Of a stretch of DNA of 64,000 bases, positions 35,097 through 46,584 are shown piece after piece. Source of the DNA: Macrotis lagotis (taxonomy: Eukaryota > Chordata > Mammalia > Peramelemorphia > Peramelidae); assembly GCF_037893015.1 (NCBI RefSeq), contig NC_133661.1:189857991-189921990 (forward strand), read 5' to 3'. Both the position numbers and the translations under genes were made by a program. Below the pieces are notes generated by a model. The model had not been told where the DNA came from. It did not search any database and saw only the letters and a list, made by a program, of their open reading frames with translations. Every line of letters starts with the position of its first letter. Position 1 is the first letter of the stretch.

Positions 35097-36210
35097 AAAA
35101 TAAATATTTGCACTCAGATAAAGATATCTAGAAATCACCATGGAAACAAAGTTCAGAGAGAGATTAAATGGTGTGATATGTGTATAGATTATAAGTGAAA
35201 TTTGAACATGAATGGAATCAGTAAGAGATAAAGTGTAATGAACAATAGGGACAGAAGTAGAGAGTATATGTAGAAGGGCTGGACATAAAAACATCATGAA
35301 GTGATCTTGCCCTACTCCATACTTTTCTGGATGAGAGTGGTAGTACTATTGCTGCAGTACTATAGGGACAGAAGGAGAGATTGTATTTGATACTTTAGTT
35401 AACAAGGGTTGTAGTACTATAGGAACAGAGAGAGAGAGAGAGTGCATACTTAAAGGATAAATAGATTATGTAATGATTTTGCTTTACTTGGTACTTTAGC
35501 TCATAAGAATTGTATGTCTATGAAGGATATGTAAAAAGAGAGTATGGTATGAATTGATTCTAATTTGCTGTTTTTCATGACTCTTAAGAAGTGTATTTTT
35601 AAACAAACAGAAGAGGGGAGTGTACCTGGACAGTTACTATGAGACAATGTTGCTTGATAATCAATCAATCAACCCTGGAGAATTGTACTTCAATAAGGAT
35701 AGAAGGGATTAAGATCACAAGACAGGGTTAAAATAATACAGACATTAAAAAAAAGATTATACTATGAGAAGGTTAGGCATTAGAAGATTAATAACACTAC
35801 ATTAAAAGCCAAAAAGGCCTATTATAATAGAGGGAAAGAAGAAAGGGTATGAACACTGATTAAATTCTACTTTCAACAGATTTGGCACAAAGAGGGTATA
35901 ACATACTATCCAATTCAATTTAAAAATCAATCCTACCCTACAGACAAGAAGGGGGGAGGGAAAGAAAGAGGAAGGAGGAACTGATAAAATGGAAGGCAAA
36001 AATAAAAGCAAAAGTGAGTTAAAGTTAAAACTTAAAGAAAAGGTAAAAGGAAAATAAGCAAAATGAAGAGCAAAACATTACTGAGGAGGGATAAGGGGAA
36101 AGAAAAGAGAAATGTATAAATAGCACAGAGGGAAATAGTGAAAGTAACTGCAAATATGAATGGGATTCTCCCACAAAATGGAATCACGTAGAAAAATGAA
36201 TTATTTCTGT
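35097..36210 (+). mobile_element. Old L1, region 5' of ORF2
   Basis: CTGATTAAATTCTACTTTCAACAGATTTGGCACAAAGAGGG near 35850 matches the inter-ORF part of L1 (compare TCATCAGACTTGGGTTAAAG near 7108). It is followed by a purine-rich tract and the endonuclease start near 36145. At about 36210 the endonuclease is cut off and joined directly to the ORF2 linker, an internal deletion of almost 1 kb relative to the full-length copies. The left boundary is uncertain. Confidence 0.6.
35238..35600 (+). repeat. Decayed tandem array, about 60-115-bp units
   Basis: Three to four imperfect units begin near 35238, 35353, 35411 and 35511, of the type GTAGTACTATAGGRACAGA followed by GAGAGAGT and a TTTTGC..TACTTGGTACTTTAG segment. 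They lie in the 5'/spacer part of an old L1. Confidence 0.65.
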
Positions 36211-37101
36211 TAGAAATTCTGAAAAGCAAAGGAGAAATTAATAAAAAATTAATAAAATTAAATGTAAGAAAGCCATTGTAAGAATAAATAAAACTAAGAG
36301 CTGCTTTTATGAAAAAATTAAAATGGAAAAACATTTAGTAAATCTGATTTTTTTAAAAAGAGCAAAAAAAACCTATAAATGAAAAAAGGTAGACTAACCC
36401 CCAATGAGGAGGAAATTAAAGTAATAATTTGAAACTATTTATGTATTGCATGCCAAAAAATTTGACAATATAAATGAAATGGATGAATATTTTCAAAAAT
36501 GAAAGCCACCCAGATTAACAGAATAAGAGACAAAATATTTTAGTAATCCCATTTCATAAAGAGAAATTGAAAAAACCATCATTAAACTCCCTAAGGAAAA
36601 ATCTGCAGGTAGTCCTAGATGGATTTATAAATTATTTCTACTGTTAAACATTTAAGGAACAATTGATTCCAATTATATATAAACTATTTTTAGCAGTAGA
36701 TGAAGAGATCTATCATATTCTTTTTATGACATTAATATGGTACTGATACATAAACCAGGAAGAACCAAAACAGACAAAGAAAATTACAGGTCAGTCTCCC
36801 TAAGGAACATGGATGCAAAATTTTTAAATAAAATTTTAATAAAGAGATTAGAAGTTATTTCAAAGTTAATATACCATGATCATATAGGGTCTATACCAGG
36901 TATGTGGAGATGGTTCAATATTAGAAAATTAATCAACATATTCAACCATATCAATAATAAAGATTACAAAAATGATATAATTTTCTCAATAGATGCTTAA
37001 AAAGCCGTTGAAAGAATACAGCCCCCATTCTTATTAAATATAGGAATATTCCTAGAGAATATAGGAATAAATGGAGTTTTCTTAAAATACTAAGCAGGAT
37101 T

Positions 37102-37261
37102 GGGGGCAGCTGGGTGGCACAGTGGATAGAGCATCAGCCCTGGACCTGAGTTCAAATTCAACCTCAGACATTTAATAATTGCCTAGCTTTGTGACCTTGG
37201 GCAAGTCATTTAACCCCATTGCCCCTTAAATAAATTCTAAATAAAAAAGAAATGAAAATAA
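37102..37261 (+). mobile_element. Marsupial SINE in the old L1
   Basis: Sense copy GGGGGCAGCTGGGTGGCACAG to CCCCATTGCCCCTTAAATAAATT with A-rich tail. TAAGCAGGATT at 37091-37101 and 37262-37272 is the TSD. It lacks the AGTCAGGAGG part of the B-box arm (CCCTGGACCTGAGTTC). Confidence 0.94.
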
Positions 37262-37398
37262 TAAGCAGGATTTAACTAAAGCCACCAATAAACATTATAT
37301 GTAATAGGATAAGCAAGAAGCAATCCCAATAAGATAAATCAAAGATACCCATTATCATCACTAATATTCAACACTGCATTAGAGATGTTAGCTTTTAG

Positions 37399-37545
37399 GG
37401 GCAGCTAGTTGGCACAGTTGGATAGAGCACCAGCCCTGGAGTCAGGAGGACCTGAGTTCAAATCTAGTCTCAGATACATAATAATTACCTACCTGTGTGC
37501 CCTTGGCCAAGTCACTTAACCCCACTGCCTTGCAAAAGCTAGAGG
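37399..37545 (+). mobile_element. Marsupial SINE in the old L1
   Basis: Sense copy AGGGGCAGCTAGTTGGCACAG to CCACTGCCTTGCAAAAG. An imperfect TSD, AGATGTTAGCTTT against AGGTGCTAGCTTT, flanks it. Confidence 0.93.
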
Positions 37546-37744
37546 TGCTAGCTTTGACAATAAGAGAAGAAAAAGAGATTGAACGAATGAAAAAGTTGAA
37601 GGTAATGAGAAAGCAAAACTTTCACTCTGAAGACAATATGATAATACACTTAGAAGGCTGTACAAAATCAACTTTAAGACCTACTTGAATTAATGAACAA
37701 CTTCAGTGAGGTGGCAAGATATAAAATAAACCTACATAAAAAAG

Positions 37745-38158
37745 TTAAAAAGAAAAGTAACAAGGAGATGAAAAGGAAAAGGGGCTGATAGAAAGAAGGG
37801 CTGATTGAGAGGCAGCAATCAGAAGTAAAACATTGGTGTGAAGGGATAAGGAGAAAAAAAAGAAAAATATAATGGGTGAAGATAGGGAGGGAAATTTCAT
37901 AATCATAAATTTAAATGTGAATGATCTGTTATTTTTTCTTTCTCATGGTTTTCCCCACTTAATTCTACTTTCACAATATAACTAATATGTAAACATATTA
38001 AAAGTCAGTTACATATACAATTTTTATGAAATTGTATGCTGCCATGGAGAAACTGGATAGAATGGAGCATGCTAGAAAAATATGGAACTCATAAACTTGT
38101 AAATAGGTGAATGTTGAAAATTATCTTCTTATGTAATTGGAAAAATTAAATTAAACTT
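37745..38158 (+). mobile_element. Old L1 pieces (spacer/endonuclease start and 3' UTR)
   Basis: The purine-rich spacer and an endonuclease start (ATAATCATAAATTTAAATGTGAATG, near 37900) are joined at about 37925 to L1 3' UTR-like sequence ending GGAAAAATTAAATTAAAC. Internal deletion or two separate fragments. Confidence 0.6.
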
Positions 38159-38164
38159 TAAAAA

Positions 38165-38668
38165 AGAAATCGTAAGGAATAGGACATCAGTATTTCAGGA
38201 ACTACTGCTGAGTGAAGTAAGGAGAACCAAAAGAACATTGTACTCACTAACAGTAATATTTTACTATGATCAATTATGATGGACTTTCTATGAGCAGTGT
38301 AATAATCAGAGATAACTCCAAAGGACATAAGATGGAAAATAGCATCCACATCCAGAGAAGGAATTAATGGAGTCTGAATGCAGAACAAAGCTTACTATAC
38401 TTAATATTAAAAATGTGTTTTATGTATATTTTATCTCTCTGTTTTTTTCTTCTTTATGATTTGATTCTTCTTTCACAACATGATTATTATGGATATGTAA
38501 TTAAGGTAGTTATGCATGTGTAGTCTATATTAGATTGCTTGAAATTAGATTGTCAAAGGGGAGGGAAGGAAAAGAGGGAGAAAATGTGGAATTCAATACC
38601 TTACTAAAAATGATCCTTTAAAATTATCTCTGCATAAGGTTGGAAAAATTAATAAATAAAATATTTTA
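38165..38668 (+). mobile_element. Old L1 3' end
   Basis: CTGAGTGAAGTAAGGAGAACC, CATCCACATCCAGAGAAGGAA and a final GGAAAAATTAATAAATAAAAT are the ORF2 end and 3' UTR of an ancient marsupial L1. Confidence 0.85.
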
Positions 38669-38689
38669 AAGTTATTTCTACTACTCAAA

Positions 38690-38823
38690 TTTTTCATATA
38701 CTAGACAAATTTTCAGTGCCCAGACTTCTGCCTTTTACTTATCCAAATTGCATGCTGTAATTATTTATGAATGTATCTTAACATCTTTATTATGTCATAT
38801 AAGTTCCTTGAAGTGATAACTAA

Positions 38824-38873
<50 letters not shown>

Positions 38874-38925
38874 GTGTCCTCCATAACACCTAACAAAATT
38901 CCTTGTACATACTCCAATATTTCAA
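38690..38925 (+). mobile_element. Probable L2 3' end with TA microsatellite
   Basis: ATAAGTTCCTTGAAGTGATAAC and TGTGTCCTCCATAACACCTAACAAAATTCCTTGTACATA follow the L2 terminal pattern. A (TA)n array at 38826-38871 has grown inside. Confidence 0.55.
38826..38871. repeat. (AT)n microsatellite
   Basis: About 23 pure AT units. Confidence 0.98.
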
Positions 38926-39118
38926 GGACCTATGATTTCATTTGGTTTTCACTTCACAGAAGAAGAGATTAACCCTTTATAACTTAGGAAATGGACTTTG
39001 AGGAATGAAGTGGCTGAAAATTTCATCATTCTGCAGTCAACCTCGTACAACTGATAATATTTGTTGAAAGAAATTATTGAAGTTAGTCCAAGACCTACTC
39101 AAATCATAATTCTTTTTT

Positions 39119-39246
39119 TTGCAAGGCAATGGGGTTAAGTGGCTTGTCTACAGCTAGGTAATTAAGTGTCTGAGGCCAGATTTGAACTCAGGTACTCTTG
39201 ACTCCAGGGCCAGTATTCTAACCACTGTGCCACTTAGCCACCCCAT
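39119..39246 (-). mobile_element. Marsupial SINE with 13-bp TSD
   Basis: Antisense copy GCAAGGCAATGGGGTTAAGTGG to GTGCCACTTAGCCACCCC with a short internal deletion after GCTTGTCTACAGC. ATAATTCTTTTTT at 39106-39118 and 39247-39259 is the TSD. Confidence 0.93.
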
Positions 39247-39259
39247 ATAATTCTTTTTT

Positions 39260-40483
39260 GTCAGTGTTTCCCAAAATTAGGTGCAATATTCTAGATGTGA
39301 TCTGATTTTGACAGAATTCAATGGTATTATGATCTTCATTTTCTAGACATTTTAGGGGATTAGGCCTAGATTTGTGATTTCACTAATATAGAGAACTCCT
39401 AAATAAAGACACTTCCTCTACCACTGCAAAACAGCAAGGATACAATTGATCCTCGTGGCCATTTTCATGACATCTTACCTCATGGATACTAGTCCCTTTG
39501 GAAACATGAGCTCGCTTGCAATGTAAATTAACCTATCACTCTTCTAGTTTCTCTTCCCTTTTATACTAACTTGTGTGATCTAATTTAACAAATATATTGG
39601 AGATTAAGACCTAGGGACTGGAAAAGAAGTTGTTACTTTAAGATGCTTAAGTCTATAATAACATTAGAAGTTTCTTCACATGATTATAAGAGCATACTAC
39701 TGATAACAAAGTTATAATAACAATTTTGCTACTAAGCAGTTCTAAAGTTTTGAGAAATTCATGCTATCTCTGGTCTCAGTTGCCATATAAACTAAGGCTT
39801 GCCTAACTAAATTACTTTTAAATTCTAATGGTATTTAATCCTATGAATTTTCCTAAGAAACTTTTCCTGTGAAACTGGCAGTCAGTTTTGTGTCAGAAAA
39901 TGAATTTTAATTTTAAACTAGGAAAAATACTAAGCCAAAGCAGTGAATCTGGTCATCTCAAAATGCTGTTTATGCCAACCTTAACTCAGAATGAACTGAA
40001 GTGACTTTGGGGAATAAAACTTGAAGCAACTGTAAAAAAAAAAAAAAAAACCTTCCTTGAACAAATTAATTTAATCACAATCCATTAAGACTAGGATAGA
40101 AAATTATTTCTTGTAACTTCATGAGAACATTCAGGTCTGATTTGAGGGAAACAAATAGTCATTGTATTAGAAAAGAGCTTTATAGCTAATATTTATAGAA
40201 TTGAACTTAAATTTCAAGTTGTCAGAATTGTGAATATAGATAGAAATAAAGATAAATAGACATAAAATATATAAATATACATGAAAGAACACAGAAGAAA
40301 GTTCTAGGGAGAGGTAAAAGAATCCTACAAGATATGACAGAAAGAGAGGTCCAATAACTCTCTAACAGCTTAAGACTACACAAATAGTCTCAATAATTCT
40401 CTATTGGAGTTACAGAGTGGAAAGATCACTGAACTTGGAGTGAAAGGTCCTGTATTACCAGGAACCATGCCCAGCACTTGCTC
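39260..40483. other. AT-rich intergenic DNA
   Basis: No gene recognised. A short stretch near 39360-39430 (GATTTGTGATTTCACTAATATAGAGAACTCC) resembles an old dispersed repeat of unknown family. An A run lies near 40035. Confidence 0.4.
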
Positions 40484-40505
40484 CGTGTGTTTCTGTGTGT
40501 GTGTT

Positions 40506-40540
<35 letters not shown>
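40484..40540. repeat. (GT)n microsatellite
   Basis: GT repeats with two interruptions, followed by an alternating ATACACGCATGCATA stretch. Confidence 0.96.
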
Positions 40541-40543
<3 letters not shown>

Positions 40544-40588
40544 CACGCATGCATATAACATTTGTTAGAAGGGTTTTTATTTACAGTG

Positions 40589-40720
40589 GAGAGAGAAAGA
40601 GAGAGGGAGGGAGGGAAGAATGAAAGAAGGAAGGAAGGAAGGAAGGAAGGAAGGAAGGAAGGAAGGAAGGAAGGAAGGAAGGAGGGGGAAGGAGGGAAAG
40701 GGTAAGGAAAGAAGAAAATT
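40589..40720. repeat. Purine tract with (GGAA)n
   Basis: GA-rich sequence with about 15 GGAA units at 40622-40684. Open frames on the other strand (poly-Phe/Leu/Pro/Ser) are artefacts of the repeat. Confidence 0.95.
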
Positions 40721-40781
40721 GCAGAGGACACAAGGAAAAGAAGAAAAAATTGGTTCAATTAAAAAAGATAAAATTTAATTT

Positions 40782-40938
40782 TTTGTAGGTTTTTTTTTTT
40801 GCAAGGTAAATGGGGTTAAGTGGCTTGCCCAAGGCCACATGGCTAGGTAATTATTAAGTGTCTGAGACCGGATTTGAACCCAGGTACTCCTGACTCTAGG
40901 GCCAGTGCTTTATCTACTGTGCCACCTAGCCGCCCCCA
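40782..40938 (-). mobile_element. Marsupial SINE with 14-bp TSD
   Basis: Antisense copy from a T run and GCAAGGTAAATGGGGTTAAG to GCCACCTAGCCGCCCCC. ATAAAATTTAATTT at 40768-40781 and 40939-40952 is the exact TSD. Confidence 0.97.
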
Positions 40939-40952
40939 ATAAAATTTAATTT

Positions 40953-41717
40953 AAAAAAAATTGAATAATTCAGTCAATTCCAAAATTATTATAAATCAAT
41001 AGTCTGGCATAACGATCAAAATACTAGTGCAATCTTAGGATATAATAATAACAACAACAACAACAATTTGTGAATTAAAAGGAATTGTTATCCTGAATTC
41101 ACATATTCTGACCTCATTTAACATTTTTCTTGGTAATTTGAGGTTTTTTTGCAAAATATTTAAGGCACATTGAGAAGTTGAAGCACTTTTTGCTAGAAGA
41201 TTAGCAGAAGCCTGGAAATCTAGAGATATGAAAAATAATTTAAGATTCACAGGATTTTTAACCAAGAGAAAAGAAATCATTGTTAGGAATGAAATTAGGT
41301 GTCTTCAAGTACGTAAAAGACTGTTGTTTGGAGCTGAGATTTGACATATTCCATGTGGTTCCAGTGTTCTGAACTGTAATCAAATAGTATATCTTATAAA
41401 GATAGAGGGAAGTAGATTCCAACTCAGCTTAAACAAGAACTTTCTCATAATTAAATTTTCCAAAAATTGTTTATACTCCTTTGTCAAATCATGAGTTTCA
41501 TATTCCAAAGAGTATTCAATAAAATTCTTGATGATTAGAAAGACAGACAAAAATGACAGAGTTAAAATAAAGATAGTGATATATTACTGTGTATTGAAGA
41601 AGGTAGCATCTCAGTGGAGAGTATGGATTTCATTTCTGGTTTTCTTGGCCAGGAAACTTGAGTCCTTTGCCATTTCCTTCTCCTGCTCATTCTAAAGAGA
41701 AGGGAGAATGAATATAA
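40953..41717. other. AT-rich intergenic DNA
   Basis: Apart from a short (ACA)n stretch near 41048-41066, nothing recognised. Confidence 0.4.
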
Positions 41718-41729
41718 AGAGAAAGTGTT

Positions 41730-41881
41730 AGGGTGGCTAGGTGGCACAATGGATAGAATACCCACCCTGAAGTCAGGAGTACCTGAGTTCAAATCCGGCC
41801 TCAGACACTTAATAATTACCTAGCTGTGTGGCCTTGGGCACTTAACCCCAATTGCCTTGTAAAAAAAAGAGAGAGAGAGAG
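41730..41881 (+). mobile_element. Marsupial SINE with (GA)n tail
   Basis: Sense copy AGGGTGGCTAGGTGGCACAATGG to AATTGCCTTGTAAAAAAAAG, its tail turned into GA repeats (about 41869-41886). AGAGAAAGTGTT at 41718-41729 and 41882-41893 is the TSD. Confidence 0.95.
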
Positions 41882-42052
41882 AGAGAAAGTGTTTCTGTTC
41901 TCACCAGAAAAGCCTCCCAGACTAATTCTTTTATGAAGGCAATCCATACCACCTTTTGCTTCAATTCTTGCCTAACCTTTAGTTCCTGAATGGGATATGG
42001 CTCAGACAAACTGATACCTAGGAAATAACTTGGTTTAAAAAGGCCAAGGTCT

Positions 42053-43035
42053 TAAGTCATTTCTCAATTGACAAATGGTCAAAGGATATGCAAAGCAATT
42101 TACAGATGAGGAAATTAAAGTGATCCATAGTCATATGAAAAATTGCTCTAAATCATTAATTATTAGAGAAATGTGAATTAAAGCATCTCTGAGGTATCAC
42201 CTCACACCTCTCAGACTGGCCAATATGACCAGAAAGGACAATGTTGGAAGGGATGTGAGAAATCTGGGACACTAATACATTGCTGGTGGAGGATGAACTC
42301 ATCCTACCTTTCTGGAGAGCAATTTGGAATTATGCCCAAAAGGCAAAAAAAATGTGCATACCCTTTGATCCAGACCACTACTGGGTCTATACCCTGAAGA
42401 GATTATGAAAAAGGGTGAAAACATCACTTGTACAAAAATATTCTTAACAGCTCTGTTTGTGGTGGCAAAGAATTGGAAATTGAGTGAATGTCAATCATCT
42501 GAGAAATGACTTAATAAAATATATGTATGTGATGGAACACTATTGTTCTATTAGAAACCAAGGAAGGATGGGAATTCAGGAAAGCCTGGAAGGACTTGCC
42601 TAAACTGATGCTGGGTGAGATGAGCAGAATCAGAAGAACATTGGACACCCTAACAGCAACATGGGAGTGATGATCAACCTTAATGGACTTGCTCATACCA
42701 ACAGTGCAACAATCAGGCACAATTTTGGGGTTTCTGCAATGGAGAATGCCATCTGTATCCTAAGAATTGTGGAGTTTGAACAAAGACCAAAGACTATTAC
42801 CTTTAATTTTTTTTAAAAAATGTTATCTTACTATGTAATTCTGCTATATCTCATACTTTATGTTTCTTCCTTAAGGATATGATTTCTCTCTTATCACATT
42901 CAACTTAGATCAGTGCCTACCATGGAAACAATGTAAAGACTAACAAACTGCCTTCTGTTGGGGGTGGGGGGAAGGGAAGTAAGATTAGGAGGGAAAATTG
43001 TAAAATTCAAAATAAATAAAACCTTTCTTTAAAAA
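42053..43035 (+). mobile_element. 5'-truncated L1 with TSD
   Basis: Starts inside the ORF2 C-terminal region (TTCTCAATTGACAAATGGTCAAAGG), includes the cysteine-knuckle region (near 42245-42310, decayed) and ends GTAAAATTCAAAATAAATAAA plus A tail. AAAAAGGCCAAGGTCT at 42037-42052 matches 43036-43051 with one mismatch. The 3' UTR type equals that at 33179-33655, an older subfamily than the two full-length L1s. Confidence 0.95.
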
Positions 43036-43051
43036 AAAAAGGTCAAGGTCT

Positions 43052-43799
43052 CACCATGTGTCCTGGGTATCATCAGTCATCTTGATATATCTTGCCAGTG
43101 GACTCTGATGTTGTTACACAGCCATGAATCACTTAAATTAAACTCACAAATCAAAATATTCCCCTCCTCATGTCATTGGTTATCTCTGAGAAAGAAACAC
43201 AAACAGCAACTATCTCTATATCTATGTATCTATGTATCTAAGTATCTATGAATCTATTTATCTATCTATCTATATAGACTGGAAAAAATGAATACATGTT
43301 CAGCAGGAGTTGCTACCCTGACCCTGGATATACCTCTGGTGATTTAATCAACCAACCTTAATTTGCACTGGAAGCTGGACTTTCTCAGAATAGCAGCTAC
43401 TACAATTACATTCAAGGTTCCTAACATTTTATTTTCTGGTCACTTATCAGTGTTTTCAATGAACAATTTAATCAGATGGCAGAAATTCACTTTCAACAAA
43501 AAGCATTCACACAAAGTCAAAGCAAATTTACTAACTACTCCACATCACATCCATAAGCTTGTTGTTCAAAAAGAAGAGCCCCAAAATGCTTTTAGATTAG
43601 CTTTTATTCTTAAGGATATAAGGTATGTTTCACTATTTTCTAATTCACCTTTAAGTGAATTAAATAGTTGACATGAACCTGATAAGAATAAGAAGGAATC
43701 CCAATCCTCATTTAATCTCATCCCACAGAGATCCAGCTGTCTCCAAAACAACACTTATCACTTCAGCTTCTTGTGAAAGAGTCAAGAACAGTTTGATAG
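43052..43799. other. Intergenic DNA with (TCTA)n microsatellite
   Basis: A (TCTA/TATC)n array lies at about 43211-43276. The rest is unique AT-rich DNA; a 102-codon open frame at 43363-43671 has no recognisable domain and looks like chance. Confidence 0.45.
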
Positions 43800-44330
43800 C
43801 TCTAATCTACCAATTTGCCAAAAACTAAAGATGGGCAATCTCACAACAGAGACCAAGAAAATCAGGGAGCCTAAGGTCCCCTCCAGGGTGAAAGGAAGAC
43901 ACCAGATGGGGGAAGTTCTCTGGGCCTCTTCCCCACTCCCTGTCTGAACCAGACAGGAAGTGATCCCCAGTGGCCAGGGCCCAGCTATCTGCTCCTGATT
44001 TAGGGTCTCCCCAAGAACTGCCTCTTAACTGCCAAAGGTCTGGCTGGTCAGCAGAAGAGCCCAGTGGGCATAACATGGCAACATATGTCTAGAATTCTGA
44101 AGAAGGGGAGTTTATCTGAGGGACCTCTCCCTGACACTCCAGGCTTCCCTCCCCAGACCTCCAAAGCTGCTCTTGTTTCTCCCCTGAAGTCAGCAGTAGA
44201 TGCCCTCCAGAACACGTCCAACCTCCATTCTGCTGTCATAGCCAAGGACTTGGACTTCATCTGTCCAGACCACAAGATCCCAGATGACACTGATGATGTC
44301 CAACCCCCAAGTTGAACTCCCCCAGACCAC
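43800..44330. other. GC-elevated island of unknown origin
   Basis: Base composition rises to about half G+C in otherwise AT-rich DNA, with overlapping open frames on both strands (43825-44076 minus, 44048-44344 minus, 44064-44315 plus). I recognise no domain. The plus frame reads SKAALVSPLKSAVDAL and AKDLDFICPDHKIPDD in mid-protein, with no known match. It could be a processed-pseudogene or old repeat remnant. Confidence 0.4.
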
Positions 44331-45198
44331 ATAATCATTGTCATACAGTGATTCTTCTGTGACCAATGAGGAATAAGGTGGGGTTTTAGTGAATATTCAA
44401 ATGAATGAATCTCAAATTCAAAATTTTCAAAATTATCTAATTTTTACTTTGTCCCCTTCTGACTACCTCCTTGCTCAAAAAAAAATCCCTCAATCTCAGC
44501 CCAAAATCAAAGACACTTCAATACTACACTTGTATCAAAACTCTTTCCTTTCTAGGCCTACACTACCATCATTCAGTTTTACTAAACAATCTAACACTAT
44601 TTCTAATATTGACTTGTCTTAACCCTCTTTTCCAATACCTTCACCTTCCTCCACAGTTTTCAGCACTAGCAAGATTGAAGAAACCAGAAAAGCCAGGAAT
44701 TCTAGTTAAGGAATGGAAACTATGCAGATATATTAGGAATCCACACATGAATATCAAAGCAAACCTATGGGGATCATGACATAGTCATTGAAACATGAGA
44801 GAAAGGGAAATGAGTGGGGAGAAATTGTAGGAATACATCAAGAAGCAGTGTTGGGCATTTGTCATCAGCCAAATAATGACAGAGGGTCAAAAACACTTAT
44901 CAGATGATCAAAAATATGATATGAGGAATTATATTGCTGAAGATCAGAAGTTATTACATGATGCAACCTCTGATATAAAGACTGTGATAGGTTTGGATCA
45001 GTATAATTTAGAAATGTTGAAATCTGGAAACTTTGAGAATCATTCAATGAGTTTCATCCATTCAACAAACATATTATGCACTTAATCTATTCATAGTGTT
45101 AAGATTCAGACAATACTTCATATTTCCTCACCTACAAAACAACCAAGATTACAAACATATAAAAGCACACAAGAATCATTGCTTCAAAAGAAAAACAA
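44331..45198. other. AT-rich intergenic DNA
   Basis: No gene or repeat identified. Confidence 0.4.
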
Positions 45199-45328
45199 GT
45201 GGGGCAGCTAGGTGGTGCTGTGGATAGAGTATCCACCCTGGAGTCAGGAGGACCTGAATTCAAATGCAGATTCAGACACTTTCTAATTACCTAGCTATGT
45301 GACCTTGGGCAAGTCACTTTAACCCCAT

Positions 45329-45371
<43 letters not shown>
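45199..45371 (+). mobile_element. Marsupial SINE with (GA)n tail
   Basis: Sense copy GTGGGGCAGCTAGGTGGTGCTG to TTTAACCCCATTGCT, followed by about 20 GA units (45332-45371) in place of the A tail. Confidence 0.94.
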
Positions 45372-45373
<2 letters not shown>

Positions 45374-45394
45374 TATACCAAAATGGCAATTGTA

Positions 45395-45600
45395 TGGATG
45401 GTAGAGTAGGTAAAGCATTGCACTTGGAGTCAAGAAGACCTGAATTAAAACTTTGTGATCCTGGGCAAGTCACCCAATCTCTATGTATCAGCTCATTCAT
45501 CTATAAAATGGAGATAAGAATACTTATCTCTCTGGATTGTTATGAGAATAAAATCAGGCAATATTTGTAAAGCATTTTGTACATTTTATAATTACTGTCT
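45395..45600 (+). mobile_element. MIR-like tRNA-derived SINE
   Basis: GTAAAGCATTGCACTTGGAGTCAAGAAGACC, TGGGCAAGTCACCCAATCTC, CATCTATAAAATGGAGATAA, then TGTTATGAGAATAAAATCAGGCAATATTTGTAAAGC is the layout of a CORE/MIR-type SINE, distinct from the SINE just upstream. Confidence 0.75.
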
Positions 45601-45711
45601 ATCACCATCATTGATGTCTATCAAAAATGTACCATGCTCCCTTTCTCTCTATCCTGAAATACTTTCTGAATATCTACCCCTTAAAAATATGCCCAGATAC
45701 CCTGACTCCCC

Positions 45712-45812
45712 TTCTTCCAAAGCACAACATAGAGTGCCAAGCTGAAAATTGGAATCCCTTAATATTCCTATACTTCAAAATATTCTGCCTGGTTATTACC
45801 CACCACATTCTC
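45712..45812 (+). repeat. Diverged duplicated block A, copy 2
   Basis: Counterpart of 3602-3703. It lies 8.6 kb left of block B copy 2, in the same order and orientation as the first pair. Confidence 0.55.
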
Positions 45813-46079
45813 CTATCCTCATTTGTTTACTCTCCTGAAACACTTAAAACTTTTAAGGAAAAACAAGGCACAAGGAAACAGTAAAAAAAGACCAAAACCT
45901 CCCCTGTCAATGTATCATGCTGAATAAGTTTGAATTCAAGGTACCAGTGATTATTTTCACTTGCTGACCTTATCTTCTACTATTCATCTTTGATTTTTCT
46001 TTTAATAATATCTAAGTGATAGACACTCTCCTTTGTAAATCCACTAATGACTCTATCTACAACTACAATAGACTTTTAA

Positions 46080-46232
46080 CATTTTTCTTTGTTTTTTTAC
46101 AAGGTGGTGGGGTTAAGTGACTTACCCACAGTCACATACCTAGGTAACTACTAAGTGTCTGAGGCCAGATTTTATCTCAGGCCCTCCTGACTCCAGGACC
46201 TGGTGCTTTATCCACTGTACCACCCAGTTGTC
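46080..46232 (-). mobile_element. Marsupial SINE with 11-bp TSD
   Basis: Antisense copy, moderately diverged: ACAAGGTGGTGGGGTTAAGTG to TACCACCCAGTTGTC. TAGACTTTTAA at 46069-46079 and 46233-46243 is the TSD. Confidence 0.93.
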
Positions 46233-46584
46233 TAGACTTTTAAAATTTTGACAAAATTGAAGTATAATCTAGACATTAAGTAATTACTAAAATATTGATG
46301 TAGTTAATTATTCTTTCTGAAATGACCAAATACTTCTATACTTATGTTCAAACTGGTTCACTCAAATCAATGGACTTGTGTGTGTGTCTCTTTTCTTTTT
46401 CTGGGTACTCTCTCACGAACGTACTCTATTCTCTATGTAGCATAGGATAAAACTTAGCTGTCAAATACCATTATAATAGAAATAGTAAATTTTTTAAAAG
46501 TCTGCTAATGACTTATTTGAAGTAATAATCAACTAATCAACAGAAAGAATTGTGAAATCAAAAAAGAGTGCATTACATGATATA

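Larger units (their letters stand above)
36211..37742 (+). mobile_element. Old L1 ORF2 fragment
   Basis: Linker through RT: AAGGAGAAATTAATAAAAAA, then at about 36740 a frame reading LIHKPGRTKTDKENYRSVSL, HDHIGSIPGMWRWFNIRK near 36880, and remnants of the catalytic region near 37600. It is far more diverged than the two full-length L1s. It is interrupted by two SINEs (37102-37261 and 37399-37545). Confidence 0.88.

Noticed and set aside
40426-40758. 110-codon minus-strand frame with Pro-Ser-Phe-Leu repeats
   Set aside because: Translation of (GGAA)n and (GT)n microsatellites.
43363-43671. 102-codon plus-strand frame
   Set aside because: No recognisable domain, no supporting context, and a length within chance for this composition.
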